A stretch of 64,000 nucleotides of DNA, from the NCBI GenBank assembly GCA_025642065.1, contig JAODUP010000015.1:1430001-1494000 (forward strand), in the 5' to 3' direction. Numbering within the stretch: the first letter of the stretch is position 1; each line of letters opens with the position of its first letter. Positions 13,801 to 28,365 of the stretch are shown here, piece after piece. The stretch comes from Paralvinella palmiformis. Taxonomy: Eukaryota; Annelida; Polychaeta; Terebellida; Alvinellidae. Both the position numbers and the translations under genes were made by a program. The notes under the pieces were generated by a model. It was not told where the DNA came from. It was given only the letters and a program-made list of their open reading frames with translations, and did no database searches.

Positions 13801-16800
13801 AGTGACATCAGCTTCTTTAATACCATATAGGGTGCCATCGTTCTTTGTTAATGGTCGACTCATGCTCCAGTTATCCAATTGCACATGACATACTGTGCAT
13901 TTATGGACTCCTCCTGGCCCTAAAATCAGCCATCAATCATTAGTATTGCTATGGCCACTTTCATAAGCTTAAGAATACTTTAGGCATAAATCATTACACA
14001 ACCATTAATATTACTCAAATAACTGTAAATAATAAAAGTTAAAATTATTTGTTAAAATTATTTAGGGACACCAAAATGTGTACAAACAGTCAACTAGCAA
14101 GAATACCAAAAACTGTGTATGTATTTATTCAGTAATGCTTTGTGCTTTAATTAAATCAGACTTTTTATGATAGTTTAAACACACAAAAACTCTTTATCAA
14201 TTCTCTGTATGGTTCTAGTTTATTACCCACGAAGAGAATATCTTGTTATAATGTTTCCTCAACTTTTTAAAATGTGTGATACGTGGATTATCACAAAAGA
14301 AACATACTACCAAAATGTGTAAATAATTAACTTTAGTATAAATACTGCATTAAATAACTCAATTCATGGCCAAAATACGTTAAAATGTTGTTGTGTGGAA
14401 ATAACAGAAGTCGGTAACCTGCACTATTTGTTATCTGCAAGGCTTTATTGGGAACGTGCACACACATACGTGCGTAGATAAATGTGGCATGACTATATCA
14501 CAAAGAAATATGTTATCAATAACCTTTAAAACAGATGCCAAATAAGTTAATTGACAATTAGAAACTAAGGGAATCAGTTTTAATTTTATCTTATTGTGAT
14601 GAACACTGACCTGGTACAGTAGTACTGTTATCACCTTCAGCTTTATCAAGTAGAGAATCACCACCCCCACGTTCTGCCATGGGGGTGTCAAGCCCGTTTT
14701 TTGGCTCTTCACACTTAATTTTTTCTCCTTCCTCTTCGTGTTTAATTATATTTTCATCCCTCTTCAGATCCTTGGCTTCTTGAAATGCTGGTTGATCAGT
14801 AGAACCAGGAATGCCTACTTCCTTCTTGGAACATACTAACTCAGCAGGCTTCACTCTAGATTTAGTATGACATAAATAAATAAAGTGAATAAGTGAAATA
14901 ACTATGGAAAATGCACATGGCAGGCTTAATGGGCCAAAATAGGCAATAAATGAGATGAAGAGAAAACTGAAATGCTTTTCAAACAGAACTAATGAGCTAT
15001 GCTGAGTCTGAACCCTGTAATAGAGATCTGTGGTCAAATGCATTACCAGCTCAACCACAAATCAATTTTATTCATTTATATGTAAGATATATAAGTGCAA
15101 TATGGGCAGTGTCTTAATGAAATTATTAAAATTTCCTTTAACATGCCTAACAACAGTACTGACTATGAATGATTGAACCATGCTAACATCATCATAACAG
15201 CTGTTTTAATGACATACAAATGATTACATGCTAAGAAACATAGATAGGACCATAGATATTTCCTGCTCACCAAGAATGAGGAAGTCATAATTGCTGAAAC
15301 CTGCACGAACACATTCAGACAAAACAATCTGCTTTATTGTATGACATAAAACAAATATACCTATTTGTGAAATATAAAAGACAAGTTCTCTTTTCAAACA
15401 ACCATTTTGTATTTTAGGTATGCTAATACCAAAATATCTCGGGTTATATATAACAAAACCTAGCTTAGTTATATACAGCTGTAGATGCAAACTATACTCA
15501 AATGATCAATTACATCTGATTAGTTTTAAAAATTAGGTCAATTAACTAATTACTGAAACTCACTCATATTTGAGTTTAAGAATCCTGATAGTCTGTAAAA
15601 TTGTTTACACTGCCAATAGCAATTAAACAAAGATATATCCTGCCATCATAAAAAGTTAAATTAAATTTTTTAAACCTGGGAAAATGAAAGGTTTTCCACT
15701 TCACCTTTAACTGTATCAAGTTAACATGTGGTCTGATAAACGTCCACTACTGTTTCTCAATATACAAGTATAGATAACCCAGTGTATGTGTGTGCATGTA
15801 TATGTGTGCATGCATACACACATACCTAAACATAGTACTTTGTGCACCATGGGATCTTTGAGACCAGCTAGGTGCTGGACAATTATCTATTTCAGTGTGA
15901 AATCAATTTACTTGGATTTACCATGAAAACACTTGCTCAGGACAGAGATGACTAGTAATTGCCAAATCACGCCACAGACTAAATGTCTACCTCTGATTCT
16001 TATTGAAATATGTTTGGTTATTCTGATATTAGCTTGGTCTACGAGCACACCAAACCAAAAATAGCATGTTACATACTCTGATGGTGCTAATATAGCTGGT
16101 ATAGGTTGGTCATCATATTCGTGTTTTTCATCCTTCATTTCAGTATGTTGTATGGATGCTGCAGGCTGTAATCAAGAAACAATACCAATTTTATGACAAA
16201 TCAAAGGACAATCAAACTGTAATTATTACCTAATTGTGACAATCACATGACACAGCGGACAGATTTGTAATTCTTTATCCCCATACAGTATTTAACATTC
16301 ACCAAGATGCAATTTTACATGTAAAATGTTCTGTTTAGCTACCAGTGAATCCATCTGTTTGGTTTATTTTAGTTTTGCAACTTTATGATATCAACCATGA
16401 CATGGCTATCAATCAAATCATAACCATGTTTTTGTTTTATTGATAAAGACGCTACACTAAACACCTGAATTATTGCAGCTTAAGTACTTGGGCATCTGAA
16501 AAGTGAAACTGTTATTTAAACTTACATGTGGCTTGGGATATTTTCTCTTCTTTGCACTTTTTCTCAACAATTGTTTGTAGTTTTCAGACTTTTTAGAAAG
16601 GTAATAATACTGAACACAGTCTTGAGTATTCTGCATGAAAAAAAAATTGTAGATAATTAACATTCAACAAATATGATCAGTATGTTATTTCTAGTAATAC
16701 AATTAATCACAGTAATTGCTATTGTTACCAGAAATACCTTTCTTTCAAGAAACTGGGCTATGTATGAGAAGTGTTTTGGATGCTGGAGGTACTTCTCCTT

Positions 16801-19800
16801 AAATGTGTCTCTTTCTGAATCAGTCCATACATTACACATCTGTCTCTCTTTGAATTCACTCATTGGATCTTCTATCAATCCATTGTTGTTAATAAAGCGT
16901 ATCCTCCTCTGCCAGCAGTCTAATAGTAGAGGTGGTATGACAGCTAAGGATCGCATCTTCCTCTCTTCCTCCTAAAGCAAATATCATAATTTTTAATAAT
17001 CTGGATATGTTTTCAAACAGAAAGATGACACAACCACTTCAGAAATTCTGAGTTACCAGCCAATTAATTACCTCCTGTTCATGAAGACCATCAAGAATTT
17101 GTTCCATGTCAGCATCACTGCGTACATAGCCTCCAAGTCGTGTAACAGCTGCGCCACCATTTCCAACTGTATTTGAACCACTAATAGCAGAAAAACTGGA
17201 AGTGTCACATAAATAATAGTGGAAATGTTGTTTTTTGTAGTTAGAATGGTTAGTTAGGTTAAATCAAGTTCTATCCAATAATTATTGAAGTGTTTTCTCT
17301 GATTCAGTGAATAATGATCATTGAAAATAACCAAATTAAAATATATGTTACTATCAAGTATCATGTAAGTTAGTGTTTGATTAATTTTATTGAAGGATAA
17401 AAAAAATCCATTAAAAACTTCATCAAGAATCACCTCACCCCTGAAACCTTTCTTTATCTTCCCTCTGCTTCTTTAGCTCAGGAAAAACCTTCTCAAAACA
17501 ATCTCGTGTCTTCGCATCTTTATTTCTGGGCAAAACAGAAAAATGTATTGTGAACAATAGTAAGATACTGTTTAATGCAGAAAATCAAAATGGCAGTATC
17601 CATAAAGTACATGAGAAATTTTTTCTTTCACACACACACACACACACCATACCTTCTCTTTGCATTGTTTTCAATCCTCTCCACCTTTTTTATCCATGTC
17701 TGCATTAGCTGATCATAACGTTCTGCCAGGTAGTGCTCCTGTTTTTCGGTAAAAGAACATATTGTCCCAAGATCAGATACAGAAAAAGCCACCAATAGCT
17801 ACTTTTTAATGGTTCCATATATATACATATGTAACATTGCTCTAAAACAAACATCTTTCCGAGCTCACCCTGATTTTTTTGGTCTGATGTCGTTTTTTGA
17901 AGTGTAACATAAGACGTTTCTTGAAGGATATGTACTGGCGTTTATTTTCATGGTACACTGCAGTGTCTGATGGTTGATTATACAGAGGCTGAAAATTAAT
18001 AAAACATATATAAAACAGCTAACATTCTAAGCTCCCTTTAGTCTAAATTTTAGGGTAAATCAATTACTCACATAGATATAGGACTGGCCTTTATCTTATT
18101 AACTTCTAAATATAGAATTATTGAACTATTAATAAAAATGAGGCAACCAGATCAATAATTCATTATGTATAAATATTAAACTAATCAATAAAACTGCCTG
18201 ATACAATGGTTACATTATTTGACCACTAGAGACAAATACACAGTTAATTGTGATAGAGATGCTCTACTTTGGTCACAAATCCACAACTAAACCTTACCAA
18301 ATCTATCTGAGGACCAAGTTTGGAAAACCCAGAATGGGAACTATCAGCCTTTTTCTGAAAGAAATACATTGAAATAAATATAACTAATATTGATCAAACG
18401 TCATATTATATTCTATTATTATACTATATTATTCTATATAAATATGAGGGTCAAGGGAATAAGAATGTTGATGTAGATAACCATAGAGTTATTTATAAAA
18501 AGGTTTGTATGTCCCTTTTTCAAATAAAGATATACAGCACATCCTAATTGTAAGGATAAGTCACTAAACAACTGTACATGTTGGAAAACAATGCTGTTTT
18601 AGATAAATTCTTCTCTCGATATTATCCCTCTTTAAGTATTCTACCAGAGATACTGGTATTCTTAAGACTATCTATGATCTACGAGAGGAAAGGAACACAA
18701 AAGGAAAACTGAATTGTGATGAAAGATAGTTAAACTTGCCCCAAACCATCTTTATAATATTCACTAGGTGATAAGCAAAAAAGATTTTGAATGCATCCTA
18801 CTCGTTTATTTACTTGTTTAAATACAAGAAACATATCTTAAACCAGCAAGTAGCTGACTAGTCCTGTTAATTAGTAATGTATATAATTGTGAGTAAGCCT
18901 CACTACACACACCCTGTTCTCAGCATATATAATCTGAGCCATACTGTGATGTCTTGTGTCCTGACAGTCTGGTGTACTTGGTTTTTCATCAGGTGGTCTC
19001 TTTGTCTCATCTTCAAGCTGCTGCTGTAGGAATATAACAAAAGAATGTAACTGGCTTGTCACCTGTCCTCTGCTATGTTCATTTAATCCAAGAAGCCTGG
19101 TGGCACTGTGCTACCGTGATATGGAAAACTAATTATTTTAGACATTCCCATAGACATTAACACAATATGACAGAGAGCAATGCCACCTTGGTATAATAAA
19201 TCTTTTCAGCAGCCTATATTACCTGGTCAGAAACATAACCCCATGGCTAATGAATGGTAAGTTGTTTTTTTCTATCTTTTATCATAAAATTATATTTATT
19301 TTTATACAGGACTAAAAAAAACCTGCACAACCATAAACACATTTTAAGGCATCAGATAAGAAAAAGAGTCATAATAAAATAGTCAAGATAAGATTTTTTA
19401 TTGAAATCCTCTGGCAATTAATATCTTTTTGTTACACCATGTAAATGTTGCAACTTTATGGTTACTTTTGTGTATATATGATAGGTTAAATGGGCCAAGC
19501 AACATCCAGTGGCAAAGGAGTGATGTATACAATTAAAACCATTCACACACAGCTCAGCCAATATTTGAACCCAGGTACTAAACATCTGTGGCCAGCCATG
19601 CTACTAGTTAGGTGGTGCAGATACCCTTTGCTACACCCTGTATTTTGAATACATTTCAGCAGTTTTGTTACATGTAAACTATTGAAATTTCAGAAGTAAC
19701 CTTCTTTATATGGAGAAATTGCTACAATAGCTCACCAGAACAGTAAACTCACCATTTTATGACATGAACTGTCTAAAACTGATAAGATTACAATAACAAA

Positions 19801-22800
19801 TACAGTACTTTAATAATGCACAGTATTACTTGCTGTAATATTTGTTATAACAAAATTAATCTAATCTATTCTAATCTTATTGCACTGAGCATTTATGAAT
19901 AGAACACATGTAATTGGATTCTTTTATGCCATTCAGAGCATAAGAAAAATCTGTTTCATTTTTTTAAAGCTAAATATGGTGTAATGAAATCATAACATAA
20001 TCATGCCATGAGTATTTAATAGATTTTATAAACACTATATTTCTGTCGCAGAAAATGAACTTGGTTGTTTACTTCCCATCTAGTTTTGATTGAATGTCAG
20101 GAAGAATTCTACTTGAATATGATATTCAGGTCCCTTTAACATCACAATTATAATTGAGATGACAACGAATTTGATGTGATTCGCCATCCATACTGTGACT
20201 CGAGTCCCAAATGGGAATCAAACCCAAGATCCCTCATCCAAAACCCACTTTACCTGTAGATCCACTTTTATCATTATTATTACTATTATTATCATACAAT
20301 CCACATACTGACACAGAGGACTTATTTACCAAAATAAGAAATGCACAAAATACCAAAATATGTTTTGTTCTAGATGTATACAGGTTTACCACGCATGAAG
20401 CATGCAATCGCACATCTGGTCAGCTTCCAATGTATATCTATTCCTCAATGAGTAATACGTGGCATTCTGTGTTTGAATGCTTTGTTTCATTATTTAATGT
20501 TATGAGCAGCACTTAAAGTGAAAAAAAAAGGACAGGACCTAAATGTTACAGGAGGAGAAGGGTAAAGCCAGAATGATTTGTGGTCTCCTGTCCTCTAGTA
20601 TGGGTGTTATAGTGATCATGGTCCTCCAACCAAGCCAGACAGTCACTCTAGTTTATTCTTTCTACACCATACTGATAGATTACCTATTCTCTGGCACCAG
20701 ATGAATATTTTCCCTCCAATCCTTCATGGTGGTATTACACATTCTGACTTTCTCTTGTTTAAAATATGACCTAATTCACCAACACAACAGGGCCATCTAA
20801 TATGACCTTACAAAGACCAATCCCCTCCCCACTGTTGTGATAAAAAGACTTTAATATAGTTATACATTTCAACTGGTCTATGAGGAAAACAACCTATTTT
20901 TAGTAAAGGTGTGAATCAGACATGACCGTGCCACTGCTAACTTGACACTTGAATGCCTTTAGTATTGTGGATTTAAGCCACAATCAATCACTTGTGAAAT
21001 AGTATTTACTGATTACCCGTTCATGAAGTTTTTTATTCATTTTACAGCATAGAGTAAATCATTTATATTAGATTACAAATATTACTTAGCGGTTACTATT
21101 TTATGTGACTGATATTTCATATCTATATCTATAGTATATTTTTATGTTGCGCTACGGCCTACCGACTAGATATAAATGTATACCTAAACAATTAACAGCT
21201 GTCTCAGAAGAGAAAAAAATGTCTATTATTAATATATAAAAACATCGACTGATTCAATGCTATTTTTATCGCATATCAGCGGTTATTAAAAACTACGCGC
21301 CTAGTTGTGAATTTGTTCGTAACGTCCTCCAACAGATACACGCACACACCCCGGACATAAATACTAAGAGCGCTAATTCTAGGGCGGTAACCCTTTGACA
21401 TTTACTTCCAATACTGTCAAACACAAACACAGCCAGCAACCCGAAACCCCCCACAAAGATCGGAATTGAACCAATCCAACCAGATCACCCCAGTCATGTA
21501 CGGATAGACTGTTCCGAGTCGATTGTTTAGCCCTCATAAATATGGCTCTATTTAGCTTGGCAGTCAACAACGACCTTCACCTTGTCGAGACCAATCCTCC
21601 GGCGAGTTTCTATAAACACATTAAGCACGGTGAGGGGGGGAGTGGTTGAAGATAGGGCCTCTTCACGTGCCATAAAGAATGGCTTATATTATACGGTAGG
21701 TCGGGTTGTTTTACGCAGAAAGATAGGGATCTCCCCCCAACACCGTCTCCGACAGTTCTGAGTAAACAAGCACGCGGCAGCCAGGGGAACGATCTGAGGA
21801 CAAGGTACCACAAGCCACCCACTCGGTATAGGATCAATACCGCATAACGTTAACCCTTTAGGTGTCTGGTACACGCCACCAAAGTACTAGACTTAAGCCG
21901 GGCGTTCGAGAACTCGGCATCAACATGATGTAATACAGCCAAATAACGTAATATCATTGTACGGCAACTACCATTATCAGGGAACGATAACAAAAATGTG
22001 AGCTTCTCACCAAAATGCAAGATCAATAAACGCGACTGAAAACATACGCTTCGTAGCTGGAGTGAATATATATATATATATATACACAGATATAGGGAGA
22101 AAATATAAACTTGAGCTTCTCACCAAAATGCAAGATCAATAGACAAACATTCACCTCGTATATGATTCGAGTAAATATATACAGCGTATATATATATATA
22201 CACACGCTACCTTTAACCGGCAAGAACAAATATTATTGATGTATGAAATTGTCTTTTTTCTAGTGTCCTACATTTTATCCTATCGGTTTTCTATCTACCT
22301 GAGGGATCCCCCTCTCCAGTGGCACATTTAACCGGGACCAAAAAAGTAGAGCGACTGGAGCTTAGAGCCTGAGAGTTTCTCAAGCGGTCTGGCCCAGGTT
22401 TTATTGGCTTGTTTACCGTGGGCGTACTAAGTCATTTTTATGTAGCTGGCGTGTTTGGTGCAAGTACATTCTCTACAGCTTGGATTTCCCTGTTCCATTT
22501 AGCCGCCGAGCAACACTCCGTATAGTGGACTACCACATTATCATATGCTGCAATTTTTCAAAACATTCAGTGTCATTTTGTGCTAGTTTTTAAGGGAAAT
22601 ATATATGTCGTAATGTGTTCGAGGAAATTTGAATATTTATAAAAACCTGAGACCTACTTTGCAGGGTGTTGAGTATGAAGCTAATTAACCTATACGTAAC
22701 TGGCAGCATAATAATATAATTATGATAATAGTAATTTTATTTACTGGTCAAATACAACATATCTGCTATAATATACAAAATAATATGTTATTGCTACAAT

Positions 22801-25800
22801 AATTAATCATTTCATAATTACACTTCTATGGATTTTGTGTTGTTTCATAATAAAATATATAATTATGTCTATTCAAGACTACTGACTATTCCACATCTTT
22901 GTACCTTGATACCTTATAGGTTTATATACTGAATTAAAAGGCAATACCTGTTATGTTTTGTTTTTTTAATTTGTCATGAATGTTTTTAATGTTATGTTAT
23001 GGGGAGATGCATTATATAAGCAATGCTTCAATCCTCCTCCTATTCAACATTCTATATGTGTTTAATTTCTTTCATTAAAATGATGTATTATGAATGTTGA
23101 AATAAAAGAATTGGCTTGAACTAAAAAAGTCCACTTATAGTGAACAGATGCCATCTATTCAAATGAAATCATATTGTCTTTAACGTAAGCGTACGTATTA
23201 TCCTTAACGTCATACATATTATCCTTAACGTTGTATGTATGTTACGGGCTGCCATTATTGTCCTGGTTGACCTCAGACCATACCCAACACCCCCAACACA
23301 CACACACAGTCCTTTATCGGATAGTCAACCCGATCAATGTGGGAGGGGGGTTCCCTGTGAAGCGCCAACCATTCACTGGATGAAGTTAACCGACATGCAT
23401 ACAATCAACCATACTAAGGATACAATAAAACAGCGGATGGGCTGAGTTATTTCGCCTAACGGACAGAAAATGAGTCTAGTGACGCCATTAGATAAATATA
23501 GGAACGTTTGTCAAAGGACGCCTGTGAATTATTCAGTGAACCGTATATCAATCTTGCATTACCAGTAAAGCAACCATCAACAAATATACAACATGACAGC
23601 ACAGCGATACTTTCACGTCTTTGATTGTTTAAAAAAATTAAGAAATAATTTTTTCTAAAAAAAAAGGCAGTGGCTGAAACCCTTGCATTTGGAATAAATA
23701 AAATGAAGGTTTACTTAGATTTCAAGGGCGTTTTCCAATTAATCACTGACAACAGAACAAAGGACTTCAAGAAAGCACAGGCTATGGAAATCTACCAGGT
23801 CATCTACCTGTACTTCTAGAATTACGATTGCATCAGTAAATAGGAGCGGTGGGCTTAGAAAGTTTTTCCCTCACCACATTCTTGATATCCTGACATGTTA
23901 CGAGATATAATTTATGAAACTTCTCTTACAGCTAATAAGCAAGATGTTGATCACATTCTGCAGTAATAACATAGTGAACAATGATACAAAAAAAAAAGGA
24001 TATTAACATATAATCAGGCAGTACTCTGTACATAATGAATATAGACAGCATATTTGATGGAACACAGGCCCTCTTAAATTGAACCAAATAAACCAGTACG
24101 TCATTAACATGGATTTGTTTCAACAGAGTCCTTTGACAAACTCAAGTCAATAGGATATCGTTCCAGTTTTGAAACAGCTGTTCAATACCCACGACAGCTG
24201 GTGTAAAATTCCATCCCCACCATCTGGTTAGTGCACACAATAAAAAAGGTCTATACAGTGCTGATTCATTAAAAGACCAACAAAGCTTCATAAATTTGTA
24301 CTGACATCCATGTGATGGACATACAAAGGGTGCTGGCCATCACATAAATGACTTACTAAGAGAGTTCAATTGTTATCATGACATTACTATCTATATTACT
24401 GCTAACATCATTTGTTTCCCACAGTAACATTCTTTCAGTGGCTACCTGTGTCAGCTCCAGTTCCAAGTAGATAGGTAAGAACACAGTTTTGTTCAGTCGC
24501 CAGTAATAGATGTTTTAACCTAAAATTTCACCCTGTGTCCTGGCCTGTCACAATCCATGGCAAAAACATATCATGTGAACAGCTATACAAACACAACCTA
24601 TTTAAGGATTTCTTTAAAAAAACAGCCCTGGAATCAGATATAAAATTCTAATCTAGTCAGGTACAAATAAATATATTTGGAAAGAGTAAAAGAATCCCAA
24701 ACAAATTATAGCTGTACCAGGGCATACCATCTTGTAAATGCCTCATATTATAAATATTAAATCATCCCAAACTGTATGCATTACAGGGGTAATAAATTAC
24801 TTGTGATCACAAAAACGTACCTACATATAACTAGGTCAAAAAGAATTATACATCCACTGTTGGGCACACAGCATTGTAATAGGGCCAATCAATCTTCAAA
24901 GAGAGTGAAAGGAGAATGAAGAAACAGCCTTAAGACCAGCTAAGACTTAAATCCTGATTCTAGAGCCATGTAGACGCTTTTCCCATATGACGCTTTTCCC
25001 ATATGATGTTGTAGCCAACTAGTCATTTGAATGTAGAAGATTTAAAGAGTTGCAAATTGTAATAGCAACATATTTAACTATATCCTCATTGTTTAATATT
25101 GACACGTCCATTATTGTTAAAGATTATACTGCTCATATCCGTGTTGGATAAATCTAAATTCATCACATAGATAGCCATTTAGAAGAAGCTTAAAAAATGT
25201 TCTGAGTGATTAATCTGTGCTTGGAGTAATACAACACTACAGGTAACACAGTAATAAGTGGAACACACAAGTCAGTATGATATTAAAGAATTTCAATATT
25301 TTATGCCGAGCTGACTATTCCCATATTGCATTAACTTTTTTCTGAATGATCAACAACTGCTACAGCAAACTACATGCCAACTGAAATATCAGAATGCCAT
25401 GATCAAGGGTAAAAGCCAATGGAATAATTCATGCATAGAAGTGATGCTTCTTTTAGCGTGTGGCTATAAAATATATTATTCTTCAGAAACTCATTAATGG
25501 AGTAACAGCAATATGAGCTGGACACCTTTCTTGATTTACTTGAGTAAGCCACTGACATTTAGTAACACGACTCCTCAAACTAATCAAGCTAAAGAACAGA
25601 GCCAAATATATAATTTTTAAATATATATTTCCACATATTGTAGATTAGAAATACTATTTGTAGGATAATGTAGAATGTTTTTTTTTTTGGGGGGGGATCA
25701 TTTTACCCATTACCCAACACATACTCATCGTCATGTATTTGAAGACATCAAGTTATTATTATTTTTGTATAATGACCTCGATTTCAATATCAGTAACAGA

Positions 25801-27750
25801 TATAATACATGACAAAACCATCAGTCTGACCACATGCTGCTGACAAAATAAAAACATGACACAGGTTCGTTCACTATCGTGAGTTAAAAGGCTGGAATTC
25901 AATTAAGTTGCTGTGATAGATAGTGACACCAAGATAACATTTCCATCAGTAATCAATCATGCATCGGTACCTGTTTTTTTCTCAGTTTCATAATCTGCTG
26001 TTCCAGCTTCGAGATCTCTACATCGACCTTTTTGATGTTCTGCAGCAGCTCAGAAGATTTGATTGAGGATGCCTCATCTTTACTCTCGGTGTCAGGAAGT
26101 GTGGGTGAGATGGCTTCAACCTGGGGGTTGTACGAATCCTGGAAACATAGCCAAATTGGTGGATGATGCAAGAATTAGCATTTTATTTTGGTGACAGACT
26201 ATGCTTCAATGAAAGAATGCAACTTCTTACAGTTTTTGTAACATTTATAATAATGTCAACACCTAGATCTGACATTATTCACCTTTTTGGAATCGGTATC
26301 TTTAATATCAATACGCAATGGCTGTGTTAAATCTGGACGGGTTTCTAGTGACAGCCGTGGACGTTTACAGGCATGTGGTAAGTCTGGCTGTATTAATGAG
26401 GGATGCTGAGGTCCTTGGTCAGAAGATCGTTGTGCCCCTTGTGGATGTGAAGGTGCTTGAGGCTGGCTCTGGCCAGGATGAGCAGCTCCCTGATGTCCCA
26501 TTCTTTGTTGCTGCTGAGCTAACTGTTCTCGCTCATAACTATAGGTAACAAGGGCAACATGCAGTTGACAGATCAATCATAACACAGCCACTAATACTTT
26601 ACATACATTTCAAAGTAATAATAACAGCAATAATAATAAAAGCCTTACTATGATATAGTCCAAAAGTCTGCAATTTATTAATAAAACAGACTCCTGGTAG
26701 TTGAAAAATGCAAAATTGTAATATTTTCTTCATCTTTAAACTAATACTAATCTCAAAGTAATATACCCTTCTCTGTCTGCTACAGCAGCAGCAGCAGCTA
26801 CAGCCACATGATGATATTCTCCTAGTAATGTAGGCCTACGACGCTGAGGTATTTCCATGTCGCGATATCGCTGCTGTTGTTCACGTAATTCACCCATTCT
26901 CTCTGCCTGTAAATAAATAGCAAACAAACACGTGCATGAGTTTCTCTGAATCGATTAAACCTGGGTCAAAATCTCACTTCAGCACATCATATGAAAGCAT
27001 GATCTCTGGAGACAATCACCCGTCCATCAAATTATGGGTCGTCCATCAGATTATGGGTCATTGTTAACAGAAGGACTGAATGAGTACAAAGTAAGTTTAG
27101 AAACAGATAAGTATCACTTCTGATATCCAACAATAATATCTGAAGTACAATATATCTTACAGTACAAGTACAGTAAATACAACAATAACATGCAAGTAGT
27201 GGCTTTTAATTTGGTGCAGTGGCTCAAACACTAAACACAAACAGAAGACTGTTAGTGTTACTGTTTTACTACAAACAACCATCTGCAGAAAGCAACAATC
27301 AAGAGCCAAAAAGACAATTACATTTTATTACCTGTTGGTTTTACTTTCTTACTGTTCTAAGATGTGTACCATAACAGATAGTGGTAGGTGATGTAAGCCG
27401 TTTAAGGCTCACCAGAAAATAATAGTGGTAGCTCAACAAATAAGACAGTTACTATATGACAGGAAGTGAAGTACCAAATTTTTTAGTCAGTCATGAAAGC
27501 AAACACTATTTCTAATACCTACTAGTACAACATGTGAGGTTTGTAGCTGACGGAGTTCACATTACTGCCCATATGGCATATCTCTACAAATGATACCTGT
27601 TATGCCCCTAAACCGGGTTAATAAGCCAGGATACAGTCTCTGACAAGGCCAAGGTCAGATGAGTGAAAGTTGTCAGGTCAGCTGTACTAAGCCTGGTTAA
27701 ACATTTGTAGATTTGGAGCATCTGATATATCATCAATCTACAACCCCCCC

Positions 27751-27790
<40 letters not shown>

Positions 27791-28324
27791 TGTGAGTGTG
27801 TGAAAAAGTAACATCCAGTGGTATTTACATCAGTCACATAGCGGTGACCTAGATATACCAGACAGTACAAGATGTAAACATGGCGGTAATGTCATGTACA
27901 GTCCAGCCAGCAGACAGTGGTGGTGGGGGGAATTGAATCCCCAACCAACAGTCAGCTGTAGAAGCTGCTCCCAACAAAAAAAGTAATTTATATTCTTAGG
28001 CAACTAATAACCAGCTCGCACTGACCACCAAACATCCAGGCCCCAATAAATATATTTCATCATTATTTAATTAGGCAAAGGTCACATCACTGCGGACTTT
28101 GGCCACCTAAAGGTCATCAAGTGCACTTGACATAGCGGACACGCGCGTAAAATGAGTACATATAGCTACTTTTAAAAGACCACAAGTTATTCCAGCTAGT
28201 GCTATAGATATCCTAAATAACTAAAAAGCACCGGTCATCTGAACCATATATATAATATTAAGATACCATATAGATAAAACAAATGGTAATGATCTTTAAT
28301 TTACAATTTAAAGTACAGTGATAC

Positions 28325-28365
<41 letters not shown>

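Larger units (their letters stand above)
19024..25970. other. NCOR intron 5 (7 kb)
   Basis: The longest intron between two certain NCOR exons. It holds a SINE (19460-19630), a CpG-richer block at 21250-22500, a 113-bp duplication, AT microsatellites and a short tandem repeat at 23175-23240. The stretch 23690-24600 looks like decayed coding debris but could not be assigned. The rest is unremarkable AT-rich sequence. Confidence 0.5.

Noticed and set aside
23690..24600. Possible retrotransposon debris (peptide like [15 protein letters not shown])
   Set aside because: Too short and ambiguous to assign to RNase H, reverse transcriptase or any element family.
27021..27058. Two adjacent 19-bp repeats, considered as a CRISPR-like or satellite array
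   Set aside because: Only two copies without spacers in animal DNA. A simple local duplication.
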